This document shows positions 25,772 to 35,556 of a stretch of 59,293 bases of DNA, one piece after another (positions within the stretch are counted from its first letter, which is position 1; the number at the start of each line of letters is the position of its first letter). The notes below the pieces were generated by a model, which made no database searches, was not told the origin of the DNA, and saw nothing but the letters and a program-made list of their open reading frames with translations. The translations under genes and the position numbers were made by a program. The DNA comes from Thermoplasmata archaeon (GTDB lineage Archaea > Thermoplasmatota > Thermoplasmata > Thermoplasmatales > Thermoplasmataceae), in contig JAJZZE010000039.1 of the NCBI GenBank assembly GCA_021797735.1, positions 1 through 59,293 on the forward strand. Reading direction: 5' to 3'.

Positions 25772-27499
25772 GTGAAAAAAAATAATACACTGGCAGGTCT
25801 TGCCAGATATGTAAAGAAATCACCAAAATGGTATTACTTTATCCTACCGGCAATAATTATACTTCTTATAGATTATTTTATAATAAAAAACATTACAATA
25901 ATATCAATTATCATTTTTTCATATTTGGTATTGACACTGGTAGATTTTACTGCTATAAAGTCCACCAACAAAGGTTTTAACCGTAACAGAATAATATATA
26001 TGGGCTTTGCATCATTTGTTCTATCGAATTTATTTTTCTGGATTGCCAATTCTATCAATGTTTTTATAAGTACTGATGTATATTATATACTCGCACTATC
26101 AATAGGATTCCCATCATTTTTGAGATTTTTAATACTTTATGTGTACTATCCAGACCGTACTTTTGAAGCTTTTTTTATATCTATGGATTATACATATTCA
26201 TTTATAATAATATCAGTTTTACTTTATAGCTTCCTGTTAAAAAATATATTATATATTATTATTCCATTAATTATATCAACATTGATCTATGTTTTGTTTT
26301 CATATTTATTTATAAGGATTACAACAATAAGTTTCTCAAAAAAATATCATTCAAAACCATCCGAATTAATTAATTTCTTCTTAAACAGGACAAACGGTGG
26401 TGATGTTGGGGAAAAATTTTTCAAAAAGGTTTATAATAAAAAAACAAGGGTACCTGTAAAGACCATAAATATAATGGATAATGATAAAAATAAGGTAACG
26501 TTAATATTCCCATATGTGCATCCCGGGCCATTCGGAGAACTCTGCACAAGCGATTTACCGGTTAAACTGAAAAATGAACTGAATGATGATAATATAATGG
26601 TATTCCATACTGCAACAACTAATAGCAATAATTGCAGTGGTAGGGATGATATTAAGAATATAGCCGTGGCAGTTAAAAATTCAGTTGGCAATATGAAATA
26701 TGATGAGTATATTTCGGATTTTGTAAAGTTTAATGTGGATGGTTATGATGTAACATTACAGAAATTTGGTAATTTCGGATTTTCTGCCATAATACCTGGT
26801 AATAGGAGATTTGATGATATTTCATTAAAGGCTGGTTTAAAATTAATAAAAGGTTTAAAAAATTCGGGTGCTGAGGATTTTGCCCTGATAGATGCACAGA
26901 ATAAATTCACAAAAAATGCAGATGAACTGGATGACTGCTCTATTTTTATAGCCCCTTTGATAAAAAAATTTAATGAAACTAAATCAAAGTATCCCGCAAT
27001 GATCGGATATTCAAAAAGGGTTGCAAACATAAATGGGCTGGCATCAATGGGAATACAGTCAATAGTAACGAAAATAGATAATAAATATAATGCAATAGTT
27101 TTAACAGATTCCAATAATATAACTGAGGAAATAATTAAGGATTCCAGATATAAATTAAAAAATCGGGTTGCAAGCCTGGATATATACACAACGGATAATC
27201 ATGCTGTGAATGCAAGTAATTTAGATATTAATCCTCTTGGTAAAAACTGTGATATAAATGAGGTTTCGAATTTAATAAAGGAAACGGTTTTATCAGCTAT
27301 AAACGATGTAAGCATGGTAAGGGTTGGAATGGATACACAGTACGTAAATGTAACAATGGGAGAAGATAATTCATTCCATGATCTGATATCCACAGTACTG
27401 CTCTCCATAAAAAAGGCAAAATATTCCATAGCCTTTGTTCTATTTTTATCAATACTTACTTCCATTTTTTTATTTAAAGAATTAATTATATTTTTATAA
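25772..27499 (+). CDS. DUF2070 family membrane protein
   Basis: This 575-residue archaeal protein has six to seven N-terminal spans (about 20-195), a large soluble domain, and one C-terminal span. The soluble part has IFPYVHPGPFGEL at about 247-259, FHTATTNSNNCSGRDD and a later MVRVGMDTQYVNVTMGEDN, the typical DUF2070 landmarks. The function of the family is unknown; a His-Pro-Gly-Pro centre and conserved acidic residues suggest an enzyme. The start is a GTG preceded by GACGG. It is convergent with chorismate synthase, overlapping its 3' end by 14 bases. Confidence 0.85.
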   Translation: MKKNNTLAGLARYVKKSPKWYYFILPAIIILLIDYFIIKNITIISIIIFSYLVLTLVDFTAIKSTNKGFNRNRIIYMGFASFVLSNLFFWIANSINVFISTDVYYILALSIGFPSFLRFLILYVYYPDRTFEAFFISMDYTYSFIIISVLLYSFLLKNILYIIIPLIISTLIYVLFSYLFIRITTISFSKKYHSKPSELINFFLNRTNGGDVGEKFFKKVYNKKTRVPVKTINIMDNDKNKVTLIFPYVHPGPFGELCTSDLPVKLKNELNDDNIMVFHTATTNSNNCSGRDDIKNIAVAVKNSVGNMKYDEYISDFVKFNVDGYDVTLQKFGNFGFSAIIPGNRRFDDISLKAGLKLIKGLKNSGAEDFALIDAQNKFTKNADELDDCSIFIAPLIKKFNETKSKYPAMIGYSKRVANINGLASMGIQSIVTKIDNKYNAIVLTDSNNITEEIIKDSRYKLKNRVASLDIYTTDNHAVNASNLDINPLGKNCDINEVSNLIKETVLSAINDVSMVRVGMDTQYVNVTMGEDNSFHDLISTVLLSIKKAKYSIAFVLFLSILTSIFLFKELIIFL

Positions 27500-28562
27500 T
27501 TTTCTGTGACATTATCAGGTCAAGTACTGTAAATGCCGTAAATGTCTGTACAACCGGTACCGCCCTGAAACTTATAAATGGGTCATGCCTTCCCTTTACC
27601 TCCAGTGTTGTTTCCTTCATCGTTTCAAGATTTACTGTTTTCTGCTCCTTATGTATTGAAGATGTTGGCTTCATCACCACAGTGAATTCTACGGGCATGC
27701 CATCTGATATACCACCTAAGATGCCACCACAGTGGTTAGTTTTTGTTTTTATATGATTATTATCCATATAAAATTCATCATTTGCCTGTGACCCCGTCAT
27801 TTCTGATAAACTAAAACCAGATCCGAATTCTATGCCCTTTAATCCGGGTATAGAGAACATTGCTTTTGATATCTCACTTTCTATTGAATCGAAAAATGGT
27901 TCACCAATTCCAGGAGGCAGATTATATACTGTAGTTTTTATTTTTGCTCCCAGACTATCCCCATTCTTTATTAATTCAGTTAGTTTACTGTATAGTTTAT
28001 TATCCATTTCATCATCGGGCATCCTTGTTTTAAAAGTATATATATAATCCTCATCCTCTATGTTTTTATCGTCTATTTTTATATCCCCTGCAGATTTTAT
28101 ATATGATATTATTTTTATATTAAATCCTTTTAATATATCCATTGCTATTGACCCTGCAACAACTAATGGGAGTGTCATCCTGCCCGAGAAGAATCCACCA
28201 CCCTCATAGTTTCTGTATTCACCATATTTATAAAACATTGTTAAATCGGCATGTCCCGGCCTTGGATTGAACTTTAAACTGTCATAATGCTTATCTATAT
28301 AATCTTCGTTTTTAAATAAAAATGTTAACGGTGAGCCATCCGTATAATTATTCTTTATTCCGGATATTATTTCTAAACTGTCACCCTCCTTTCTCTGTGT
28401 GGTTATCACACTCTGTGCTGGTTTTCTCCTTGATAACCATTTACTGATATAATCCGTATTTATTTCGGTACCTGCCGGTATACCATCAATGGTGCCACCA
28501 ATATATCTACCATGCGATGACCCGAAAATGGTTAATTTTAATGAGTTCCCTACTGTGAACAT
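27486..28562 (-). CDS. aroC: Chorismate synthase
   Basis: This enzyme converts 5-enolpyruvylshikimate-3-phosphate to chorismate, the last common step to aromatic amino acids. The 358-residue protein has the N-terminal signature GSSHGRYIGGTIDGIPAG (His in SHG), SRRKPAQSVITTQRKEGD, then RPGHADLTMFYKYGEYRNYEGGGFFSGR, and the C-terminal RHDPFISFRAVPV, all conserved FMN/substrate-binding parts. A TTG two codons upstream (28568) extends the frame, but ATG 28562 is the natural start. It stands about 26 kb away from the aroB-E-K-A operon in this window. Confidence 0.96.
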   Translation of the reverse strand: MFTVGNSLKLTIFGSSHGRYIGGTIDGIPAGTEINTDYISKWLSRRKPAQSVITTQRKEGDSLEIISGIKNNYTDGSPLTFLFKNEDYIDKHYDSLKFNPRPGHADLTMFYKYGEYRNYEGGGFFSGRMTLPLVVAGSIAMDILKGFNIKIISYIKSAGDIKIDDKNIEDEDYIYTFKTRMPDDEMDNKLYSKLTELIKNGDSLGAKIKTTVYNLPPGIGEPFFDSIESEISKAMFSIPGLKGIEFGSGFSLSEMTGSQANDEFYMDNNHIKTKTNHCGGILGGISDGMPVEFTVVMKPTSSIHKEQKTVNLETMKETTLEVKGRHDPFISFRAVPVVQTFTAFTVLDLIMSQKIIKI

Positions 28563-28622
28563 AAACAATGATTATAATGTGCATTATTAACGTTTTTATA
28601 TCAAAATGTAATATATATTTAA

Positions 28623-28695
28623 AGCTCCGTGGTGTAGTGGCCAAGCATAACTGGCTCTGGACCAGTCGACGGCAGTTCGAATCTGCCCGGAGCTA
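28623..28695 (+). tRNA. tRNA-Gln (CTG anticodon)
   Basis: A 73-base cloverleaf: acceptor AGCTCCG pairs with CGGAGCT, discriminator A. The anticodon stem ACTGG/CCAGT holds loop CTCTGGA with anticodon CTG, which reads CAG (Gln). The T arm is GGCAG-TTCGAAT-CTGCC. No intron and no encoded CCA. Confidence 0.95.
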
Positions 28696-28750
28696 TAATG
28701 TAGCTTAAATACATTAAATATATTAATAATATAAGTTTTAATACCAGCTT

Positions 28751-29215
28751 ATGGAGGATATAAATAATCAATACTGCGATTTAATCGATAAAGATTTACC
28801 GCTAAACCATAAATTTTTCAGATATGATTCTGAAATAAAAATTACAGAATCGTTTATAGGCCTGGCAATTTCTGAGGGAAAAAATGTAGAAAAATTAAGG
28901 GATGTTATCGATATACTGGACACACTAAACCAGAATTTATATGACAGTGATGTGAAATTACCCGATATGGCAAGAAAGGAATTAAGAAGGGAAGATTCCA
29001 CATGGGTTGATATAGATCAGAAAATGAATGATGGAAATAAATATACAGCATACCTTATAATAGCATCCTCACATTTGAGAAATGCAATTTCCTATCTATA
29101 TGAACTGAAAAGTGATGGTGATTTTTCATCGCATATTACAGATTATCAGATAGAATATATGCTAAAGCTTGTAAACAGGATAAATAATGAGGCTATAGGT
29201 GACGTTTTATTATAA
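28751..29215 (+). CDS. Hypothetical acidic helical protein, 154 residues
   Basis: I do not recognise this family. The protein is soluble, acidic and predicted mostly helical by eye, with segments such as EKLRDVIDILDTLNQNLYDSD, SSHLRNAISYLYELKSDGD and YQIEYMLKLVNRINNEA that look like amphipathic helices of a bundle. There is a RREDSTWVDID motif near residue 80. It lies 55 bases after tRNA-Gln and has its own AT-rich promoter region. The frame is intact and base use is like that of the neighbours, so it is probably real. Confidence 0.6.
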   Translation: MEDINNQYCDLIDKDLPLNHKFFRYDSEIKITESFIGLAISEGKNVEKLRDVIDILDTLNQNLYDSDVKLPDMARKELRREDSTWVDIDQKMNDGNKYTAYLIIASSHLRNAISYLYELKSDGDFSSHITDYQIEYMLKLVNRINNEAIGDVLL

Positions 29216-29321
29216 TCTGGGATGTGGACTTTCTGCTTAGATTACCGTAAACGCCTGTAGTTATTTATTATCATGTAATATAAAATATATAAACAGTTAA
29301 TATGGTTAACAGTAAGTAAAT

Positions 29322-30164
29322 TTATATTTTTGATAAATCTGTAGATTTTATGTAATCCCGATAGTTCATCGGTTCCTTTACAAATCTGTACAGGGATGTG
29401 TTCTCTTTATAATAATCAAGCTGGAGCATGTAAAACTGTTCCTTTGTTAACAGTCCCCTTCTCTGTAATGAACCTATAAATGGCTTGAATATCATCGATG
29501 AGACTTCCTTTACCGGCTTTAGACCAAGTTTCTCCCTTATTGCATTAAACATACCCCCAAAGGTGATCCTGTCCCTTGTACATATATCTATTACCCCATG
29601 ACTATCCATAGAATTTTTTATAACAGTTATCACGTCATTTATATATACCGGTGCCATGTTTCCGCTCTTCGGTAAAAATGGAACCTTCTGTTTTGCCAGA
29701 TCTACAAGCATTTTAGTGAATTTATCACCCTCACCATACATTGTTGATGCCCTTACAGATAAACCATTTTTTAATAAATCAACATTATCTTCTGCCAGTC
29801 TCTTATATCTAAAATAATCAGTTTTACCCTTATCGGCATTTATTGCAGAGAAATATATTAATTTCTGGGATTTGCCATGTTTTTTAATTGCCTTTACTAT
29901 ATTCTTTACACCATTTAATGAAATGTCCTCATGCCTTTCCTCATCTTCCTTTAAAACATCAACTGCATGAATTATTGTATCATAATTCTCTATAGCCTTT
30001 TCAACATCCTCATAATTCCTTACATCGCCCTTAATATATGTTATACCCTTACTATCAAGTACCTCTGAATTATTTCTCGAAAAATATGCCTTTTCTTCAG
30101 CCTCCATCTGATTTAAAATGTTACTTCCAACAAAACCTGATCCTCCTATAACAATTAATTTCAT
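29322..30164 (-). CDS. NAD(P)-binding atypical SDR/epimerase family protein
   Basis: This 280-residue protein begins with the Rossmann motif VIGGSGFVGSNIL (residues 4-16), followed by FSRNNSEVLDSKGITYIKGDVRNYEDV and IIHAVDV, typical of atypical short-chain dehydrogenases related to NmrA and to the complex I 39-kDa subunit (NDUFA9). The catalytic YxxxK is replaced by YFRYKRLAEDNV, in which a Tyr and Lys are present with YxxxK spacing. The substrate is unknown; related archaeal proteins are annotated as NADH-ubiquinone oxidoreductase-like. It is a single gene divergent from the ThyX-like gene. Confidence 0.82.
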   Translation of the reverse strand: MKLIVIGGSGFVGSNILNQMEAEEKAYFSRNNSEVLDSKGITYIKGDVRNYEDVEKAIENYDTIIHAVDVLKEDEERHEDISLNGVKNIVKAIKKHGKSQKLIYFSAINADKGKTDYFRYKRLAEDNVDLLKNGLSVRASTMYGEGDKFTKMLVDLAKQKVPFLPKSGNMAPVYINDVITVIKNSMDSHGVIDICTRDRITFGGMFNAIREKLGLKPVKEVSSMIFKPFIGSLQRRGLLTKEQFYMLQLDYYKENTSLYRFVKEPMNYRDYIKSTDLSKI

Positions 30165-30238
30165 ATAGGGATATATTATATAAATATAAAATATTTTATT
30201 TATAGTTAATTTTTTATCTCTTTAATTATTATACAGAT

Positions 30239-31789
30239 ATGGATGATTTTTCAAATTATGACAGAGACGTTTTTTTAATCAAAACAAAGATGATAGACCG
30301 TGGTGCAATGATGTCCAGATACAGCAGAACAGCAAATCTTGATCTAAGAGATTTATACAGTAAGGAATTTAAAAATAATTCCGAAAGGGCTGAGGACTTC
30401 TATAAGAGAGTTTTCCTGGACTACGGTGATGAATCAGTTGCGGAATTAACAACTGCACAGTTAGGCATACAGAATGTATCAAATATATTATCAAAGCTAA
30501 TTGAGGAACCAAGAATAGGACTGTCATATCTTGAAAAATCCTCAAGATATGTTAGATATGATAAAAAGGGTAAGGATGGCTATTTATTTTTAAAATCATA
30601 TGATGCGGGCATAGAAAAAAATGGTGAAGAGTATGATAATTACTGTAATGAATTATTCAAATTTTATTCAAAAAGTTATGATGAATTGATGGATTATTTT
30701 AAAGAGAAATATCCCATAGACGATTTTTTCTTTGAGATAGACGGTGAGAGTTATAAATATTCTGATATAAAGGATATTGATGATAAAAGTGTGGAAAAAT
30801 CCTATAAAACATCATTAAGGTCATCTGTTCTGGATGAGATAAGATCCATATTGCCCGCATCAACCCTAACAAATATAGGTATTTCCGGTAATGGAAGATC
30901 CTTTATATCCCTGATAGAAAGGTTAACCGGGTATGGCACACAGGAAAGTATAAAATTTGCAGATTTGATTTATAATGAATTAAAAAATGAAATGCCGGAG
31001 TTAATAGATGAGGCTGTTTCAGATCATGGTAAAGCACAGATAGAATATAAAATTAAAAAGGATTTTATTGCAAATTCATATAAAACGAATTATAAAAATA
31101 TAGATGATGTAAAACTATTAAATTATATGGATGAGAAAAAGGCCCTGGATTTATCAGTAAAGATGTTTTTATATCCCTACTACAACGATTATGATGATGT
31201 TAAGATAGATAAAGAAGAGGAAATGAATATTTTAGATAAATTAATAGAAATAAGAAAAAACAGGAGAAATAAAATAGGAAGGGCATTTGAAAGTATAAAT
31301 TATGTGTTTGAGGTAAATACAAATTACGGTGCATTCAGGGAAATGCAGAGACACAGATTTTTATCAATTATAAGGAAACCACTTGGAGTTTATTACGGAT
31401 ATGACATACCGGAAGAACTTGCCAGGATCGATAATTTAAGGGATGAATACATTAAATTAATGGAAGAAGCAAAAATGGTATATATGAACATTAAGGATAG
31501 ATATAATTATAAAATGGCACAGTACTGTGTTCCATATGGGTATAGATATCCCGTAATATTCAATGCAAATTTAAACGAACTTACATATTTTATAGAGCTG
31601 AGGTCCGGGCAATCGGTACATCCCGACCTGAGAAGAGTTGCAATAAAAATGTATAATGAAATAAAAAACGTTCATCCTGACCTGTCAAAATTGATTAAAT
31701 TTGTTGATACAGAGGATTATAAATTGGGCAGATTACCATCAGAGCTAAGGAAAGAAAAAAAGATGAATAGCCTGAAGAGAGGAAAATAG
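30239..31789 (+). CDS. Two-domain ThyX-like protein
   Basis: This 516-residue protein is built of two halves that each resemble flavin-dependent thymidylate synthase. The signature RHRxxSxNExSxR is split: the N-terminal half keeps the end (SYLEKSSRYV near 93-102: S, E, S, R, Y) and loses the RHR, whereas the C-terminal half keeps RHRFLS (near 370-375) but replaces NE with IR. Canonical ThyX has about 220-250 residues with one full motif. It may make dTMP as a pseudo-dimer or have lost that activity. No other thymidylate synthase is in the window. It is divergent from the SDR gene. Confidence 0.75.
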   Translation: MDDFSNYDRDVFLIKTKMIDRGAMMSRYSRTANLDLRDLYSKEFKNNSERAEDFYKRVFLDYGDESVAELTTAQLGIQNVSNILSKLIEEPRIGLSYLEKSSRYVRYDKKGKDGYLFLKSYDAGIEKNGEEYDNYCNELFKFYSKSYDELMDYFKEKYPIDDFFFEIDGESYKYSDIKDIDDKSVEKSYKTSLRSSVLDEIRSILPASTLTNIGISGNGRSFISLIERLTGYGTQESIKFADLIYNELKNEMPELIDEAVSDHGKAQIEYKIKKDFIANSYKTNYKNIDDVKLLNYMDEKKALDLSVKMFLYPYYNDYDDVKIDKEEEMNILDKLIEIRKNRRNKIGRAFESINYVFEVNTNYGAFREMQRHRFLSIIRKPLGVYYGYDIPEELARIDNLRDEYIKLMEEAKMVYMNIKDRYNYKMAQYCVPYGYRYPVIFNANLNELTYFIELRSGQSVHPDLRRVAIKMYNEIKNVHPDLSKLIKFVDTEDYKLGRLPSELRKEKKMNSLKRGK

Positions 31790-31841
31790 ATTTATTAATT
31801 ATATTGATTAACTTTAATTTAAATATATAAATTATAGAAAC

Positions 31842-31849
31842 TTTTATAT
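31842..31849 (+). promoter_or_regulatory. TATA element of the thermosome gene
   Basis: TTTTATAT lies about 30-35 bases before the ATG codons at 31878 and 31881. With transcription beginning about 25 bases further on, the mRNA would have almost no leader, in line with the absence of a Shine-Dalgarno sequence before the start. Confidence 0.45.
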
Positions 31850-31877
31850 TGAAGAACATATTTATGAATTGATTGTT

Positions 31878-33503
31878 ATGATGTCAGGTCAAACACCAAT
31901 ATTAATATTAAAGGAAGGTACAGAGAGACAGCAGGGGAAAAACGCCCAGAAGAATAACATCGAAGCGGCAAAAGCAATAGCAGATGCTGTTAGAACAACA
32001 CTGGGCCCAAAGGGTATGGATAAAATGCTTGTTGACTCCATAGGAGATATAATTATTTCGAATGATGGTGCCACAATTCTAAAGGAAATGGATGTTGATC
32101 ATCCAACAGCCAAAATGATAGTTGAAGCATCAAAATCCCAGGATACCGCAGTTGGAGATGGAACAACAACAGTTGTAGTTCTGGCTGGTGAGTTGTTAAA
32201 ACAGGCAGAGGCTTTACTTGATCAGGGTGTCCACTCAACAATAATAGCAGATGGTTACCATTTAGCTGCAGAGGAATCAAAAAGGATACTTACAGATGTT
32301 GCATTAAAGGCAACGGATAATGAAATGTTAAAGAAAGTGGCTGTAACCGCATTATCGGGTAAAAACACTGGAGTTTCAGCAGAATTCCTTGCAGATCTGG
32401 TTGTAAATGCAATAAATGCAGTTTCTGAAAATGTTAATGGAAAAACAGTAATAGATACAGTAAATGTAAAGGTAGATAAGAAAAGCGGCGGCAGTGCTGC
32501 AGATACAACATTTATCAAGGGCATAATAGTTGATAAGGAAAAGGTGCATTCAAAAATGCCATCTGTTGTAAAAAATGCAAAAATAGCATTGATAAATTCT
32601 GCACTTGAAATAAAGAAAACGGAAATAGATGCCAAGGTCCAGATAACAGACCCGTCAAAAATACAGGATTTCCTTGACCAGGAAACAGATACATTAAGGG
32701 AAATGGCTGATAAAATAAAGAACTCCGGGGCAACCGTTGTATTATGCCAGAAAGGAATAGATGACACAGTTCAATACTATTTAGCAAAATATGGAATATA
32801 TGCAGTAAGAAGAGTAAAACAGAGCGATATGGAAAAATTAGCAAAGGCAACAGGGGCAAAAATGATTACAGATTTAGATGACATAACAGAGGAAACCATG
32901 GGAAAGGCTGAAACCGTTGAGGAGAGAAAGATAGGCGACGATAGAATGACCTTTGTAACCGGCTGTGAGAACCCAAAGGCAGTAAACATATTGATCAGGG
33001 GCGGAACAGAACACGTAGTTGATGAAATAGACAGGGCATTAAACGATGCCATAAGGGTAGTTGCAATAACAAAGGAAGATGGAAAATACTTACCCGGCGG
33101 AGGATCAACTGAAGCTGAACTGGCAATGAAATTAAGAAACTACTCAAACAGCATAGGTGGGAGAGAGCAATTATCAATAGAAGCATTTGCAAAGGCTCTT
33201 GAAATAATACCTAGAACACTGGCAGAAAATGCTGGGATGGATCCAATAAATACATTGATAACATTAAAATCAAAACATGAAAAGGGAGAAAAAAACTTCG
33301 GCGTTGATATGGAAGGCAATCAGATAAGCGATATGATAAAACTCGGTGTATTTGATACATACAGGGTAAAAACACATGCAATAGAAAGCGCCGTTGAGGT
33401 TGCAACCATGATATTAAGAATAGATGATGTAATAGCCAGCAGAAAATCTGCTCCTCCAGCAGGCGGTGCTGGTGGAATGCCAGGAGGCATGGGTGGATAT
33501 TAA
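31878..33503 (+). CDS. Thermosome subunit (group II chaperonin)
   Basis: This is a subunit of the archaeal ATP-driven protein-folding ring. The roughly 540-residue protein has the CCT/thermosome signatures: [16 protein letters not shown] near residues 38-53, [20 protein letters not shown] near 60-79, the ATPase motif VGDGTTTVV near 91-99, a later [14 protein letters not shown] near 405-418, and a Gly/Met-rich C-terminal tail. The frame can be extended to a TTG at 31869, but the ATGs at 31878 or 31881 (giving [10 protein letters not shown]) agree with relatives. Whether it is the alpha or beta subunit was not decided. It is followed by a T-rich stretch at 33510-33525. Confidence 0.97.
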   Translation: MMSGQTPILILKEGTERQQGKNAQKNNIEAAKAIADAVRTTLGPKGMDKMLVDSIGDIIISNDGATILKEMDVDHPTAKMIVEASKSQDTAVGDGTTTVVVLAGELLKQAEALLDQGVHSTIIADGYHLAAEESKRILTDVALKATDNEMLKKVAVTALSGKNTGVSAEFLADLVVNAINAVSENVNGKTVIDTVNVKVDKKSGGSAADTTFIKGIIVDKEKVHSKMPSVVKNAKIALINSALEIKKTEIDAKVQITDPSKIQDFLDQETDTLREMADKIKNSGATVVLCQKGIDDTVQYYLAKYGIYAVRRVKQSDMEKLAKATGAKMITDLDDITEETMGKAETVEERKIGDDRMTFVTGCENPKAVNILIRGGTEHVVDEIDRALNDAIRVVAITKEDGKYLPGGGSTEAELAMKLRNYSNSIGGREQLSIEAFAKALEIIPRTLAENAGMDPINTLITLKSKHEKGEKNFGVDMEGNQISDMIKLGVFDTYRVKTHAIESAVEVATMILRIDDVIASRKSAPPAGGAGGMPGGMGGY

Positions 33504-33505
33504 AA

Positions 33506-33531
33506 AAAGTAATTTTTTTTATTTTTAAAAA
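33506..33531 (+). terminator. T-rich transcription stop after the thermosome gene
   Basis: The stop codon is followed at once by AAAAAAGTAATTTTTTTTATTTTT. Runs of T on the coding strand are the usual archaeal termination signal. The next gene (trxB) begins 66 bases after the thermosome stop with its own AT-rich promoter region. Confidence 0.5.
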
Positions 33532-33569
33532 GTATATATATTATTTACGCATATTTTGACTGGTGATTA

Positions 33570-34538
33570 ATGATGATGAATTTTAATGTTAGATCAAATG
33601 AGAGGAATTATGAAACGTATTATGATGTTATAATAATTGGGGCAGGTGCTGCCGGCTATTCTGCAGGCATTTATATAAAAAGGTCTGGATTAAGTGTTGC
33701 AATACTTGAAAGGGAAGCGGTTCCAGGAGGCAATACTGCAGTGTCTCCACTGGTTGAGAATTATCTTGGCTATAAGGCAATTAATGGAACAGATCTTGCA
33801 GAGAATTTCAGAAAACATTATTCTGAATATGGTAAAATTATAACAGAGATAGATGTACGTGATATAAAAAAGGATGGCGATAAATTTCTTATCGAAACGA
33901 ACAGAGAAGAGTTTACCGCTAAGGCTGTTATAATAGCAACGGGCACAACACATAGAAAAATGAACGTAAAGGGCGAGGATACATATTTTGGTAAAGGTAT
34001 ATCATACTGTTCAACATGCGATGGCTATTTATTCAAGGATAAATCTGTGGCAGTAATGGGTGGTGGAGATTCCGGAGCTATCTCTGCTTTATATTTAAAG
34101 GGGATAGCAAAAAACGTTTCAATAGTATCACATTCAAAGATAAAAAAATGTGAGGAAGCGTATATAAAAGAGATAGATGAAAAGAAAATACCATTTTTAT
34201 TAAATTCTGAGACAGAAGAATTTGTAGGTGATGGCAAAAAATTAACCGGCATAAAATACATGAATACCGAGACCAATAGTGAAGAAACAATAAGTGTTGA
34301 TGGTGCCTTTGTTTACATAGGTGTTATACCACAAACATCATTTTTGAAAAACATCGGTGTTAACCTTGACAAACAGGGATTCATTATAGCTGATGAAAAG
34401 GGAAGAACATCGGTACCTGGAATATATGCAGCTGGGGATGTCATCATGGGAAGTGAAGAACAGATAGCAACGGCAGTTGGAGATGGATCAAGAGCTGCAA
34501 TAACATTATATATGGATAAAATGAATAAAAAGTTTTAA
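33570..34538 (+). CDS. trxB: Thioredoxin reductase-like flavoprotein
   Basis: This 322-residue flavoprotein has the FAD motif VIIIGAGAAGYSAGIY near residues 20-35, the redox motif CSTCDG at about 147-152, a second dinucleotide motif VMGGGDSGAISALY near 163-176, and the C-terminal GIYAAGDV. The HRRxxxR sequence that holds the 2'-phosphate of NADPH in usual TrxB is missing; the corresponding place reads VSHSKIKKCEEAY. Thermoplasma TrxR is likewise reported not to use NADPH, so the electron donor here may be unusual. Three ATGs in a row (33570-33578) stand at the start after GGTGATT. Confidence 0.92.
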   Translation: MMMNFNVRSNERNYETYYDVIIIGAGAAGYSAGIYIKRSGLSVAILEREAVPGGNTAVSPLVENYLGYKAINGTDLAENFRKHYSEYGKIITEIDVRDIKKDGDKFLIETNREEFTAKAVIIATGTTHRKMNVKGEDTYFGKGISYCSTCDGYLFKDKSVAVMGGGDSGAISALYLKGIAKNVSIVSHSKIKKCEEAYIKEIDEKKIPFLLNSETEEFVGDGKKLTGIKYMNTETNSEETISVDGAFVYIGVIPQTSFLKNIGVNLDKQGFIIADEKGRTSVPGIYAAGDVIMGSEEQIATAVGDGSRAAITLYMDKMNKKF

Positions 34539-34562
34539 ATTTATTTTTATACTTACTTATTT

Positions 34563-35468
34563 ATGAAAAGAGATATTTTATCGGTTTATGATATGAAAGA
34601 TGACCTGGAAGACATTATAGACCTGTCAGTAAAATTAAAAAAAGACAGAAGCATTAAATTTTCGGAAAAAAAGATTCTTGGAATGATCTTTGAAAAACCC
34701 AGTACAAGAACAAGGATATCACTGGAGGTTGCAATGAAACAGTTAAATGGGCACGCCATATACTTGAGCCCGAAAGATATGCATTTAGGTGATGGTGAAA
34801 CAATTTCCGATACTGCAAAGGTAATGTCAAGATTACTGGATATAATTTCCTATAGAGCATATAGTCATGATAATGTTGTTGAACTGGCAAAAAATTCTTC
34901 CATACCTGTTTTAAATGCACTGGATAATAAGGAGCACCCGATGCAGATCGTTGCAGATTTTATGACGATATACGAGAGGAAGCACAGATTAAATGGCTTA
35001 AAATTAGCATATATAGGTGATGGCAATAACGTGACCAATTCTTTACTGCTAGGTGCATCCATCCTTGGAATGGATATGTCTATCGCATGCCCTGAAAATC
35101 ATGAACCTGACAGGGATATTATATATAAAGCCAGGGATTTATCATTAAAAACAGGGAATAAGATAGAAATAGTCAGAGACCCGAGAACAGCAATAGATTC
35201 TGCGGATGTTGTTTATACCGATGTATGGGTATCCATGGGAGAAGAAAGCGAAAAAGCAGAAAGGGAGCAATTATTTAAGGAGTATCAGATAAATTCTGAA
35301 TTAACAGATTATGCAGATAAAGATTACATATTTTTGCATTGCTTACCTGCACACAGGGGCCTTGAGGTAACCGACGAAATAATAGATGGAATACACAGTG
35401 CAGTTTTTGATGAGGCGGAAAACAGAATATACAGTGAGAAGGGCGTTATTTATAAGGTTTTATCATAA
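34563..35468 (+). CDS. argF: Ornithine carbamoyltransferase
   Basis: The enzyme makes citrulline from ornithine and carbamoyl phosphate in arginine biosynthesis. The 301-residue protein has the carbamoyl-phosphate site STRTR at about 46-50, the HPMQIVADFMT motif near 125-135 (HPxQ), a DVWVSMGEESEK segment near 220-231 (ornithine SMG loop), and the C-terminal HCLPAHRG near 258-265, which distinguishes it from aspartate carbamoyltransferase. Length is normal. It follows trxB by 24 bases in the same direction and could be cotranscribed. No other arginine genes are adjacent. Confidence 0.96.
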   Translation: MKRDILSVYDMKDDLEDIIDLSVKLKKDRSIKFSEKKILGMIFEKPSTRTRISLEVAMKQLNGHAIYLSPKDMHLGDGETISDTAKVMSRLLDIISYRAYSHDNVVELAKNSSIPVLNALDNKEHPMQIVADFMTIYERKHRLNGLKLAYIGDGNNVTNSLLLGASILGMDMSIACPENHEPDRDIIYKARDLSLKTGNKIEIVRDPRTAIDSADVVYTDVWVSMGEESEKAEREQLFKEYQINSELTDYADKDYIFLHCLPAHRGLEVTDEIIDGIHSAVFDEAENRIYSEKGVIYKVLS

Positions 35469-35500
35469 ATTAATATTAATTTAAACTCCATTCATATGCA

Positions 35501-35535
<35 letters not shown>

Positions 35536-35556
35536 CAGTGTATTTAATATATTGAG

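Noticed and set aside
32255-33405. Several antisense frames over 60 codons inside the thermosome gene
   Set aside because: They mirror the coding strand of a highly conserved gene and have low-complexity Ser/Leu-rich translations.
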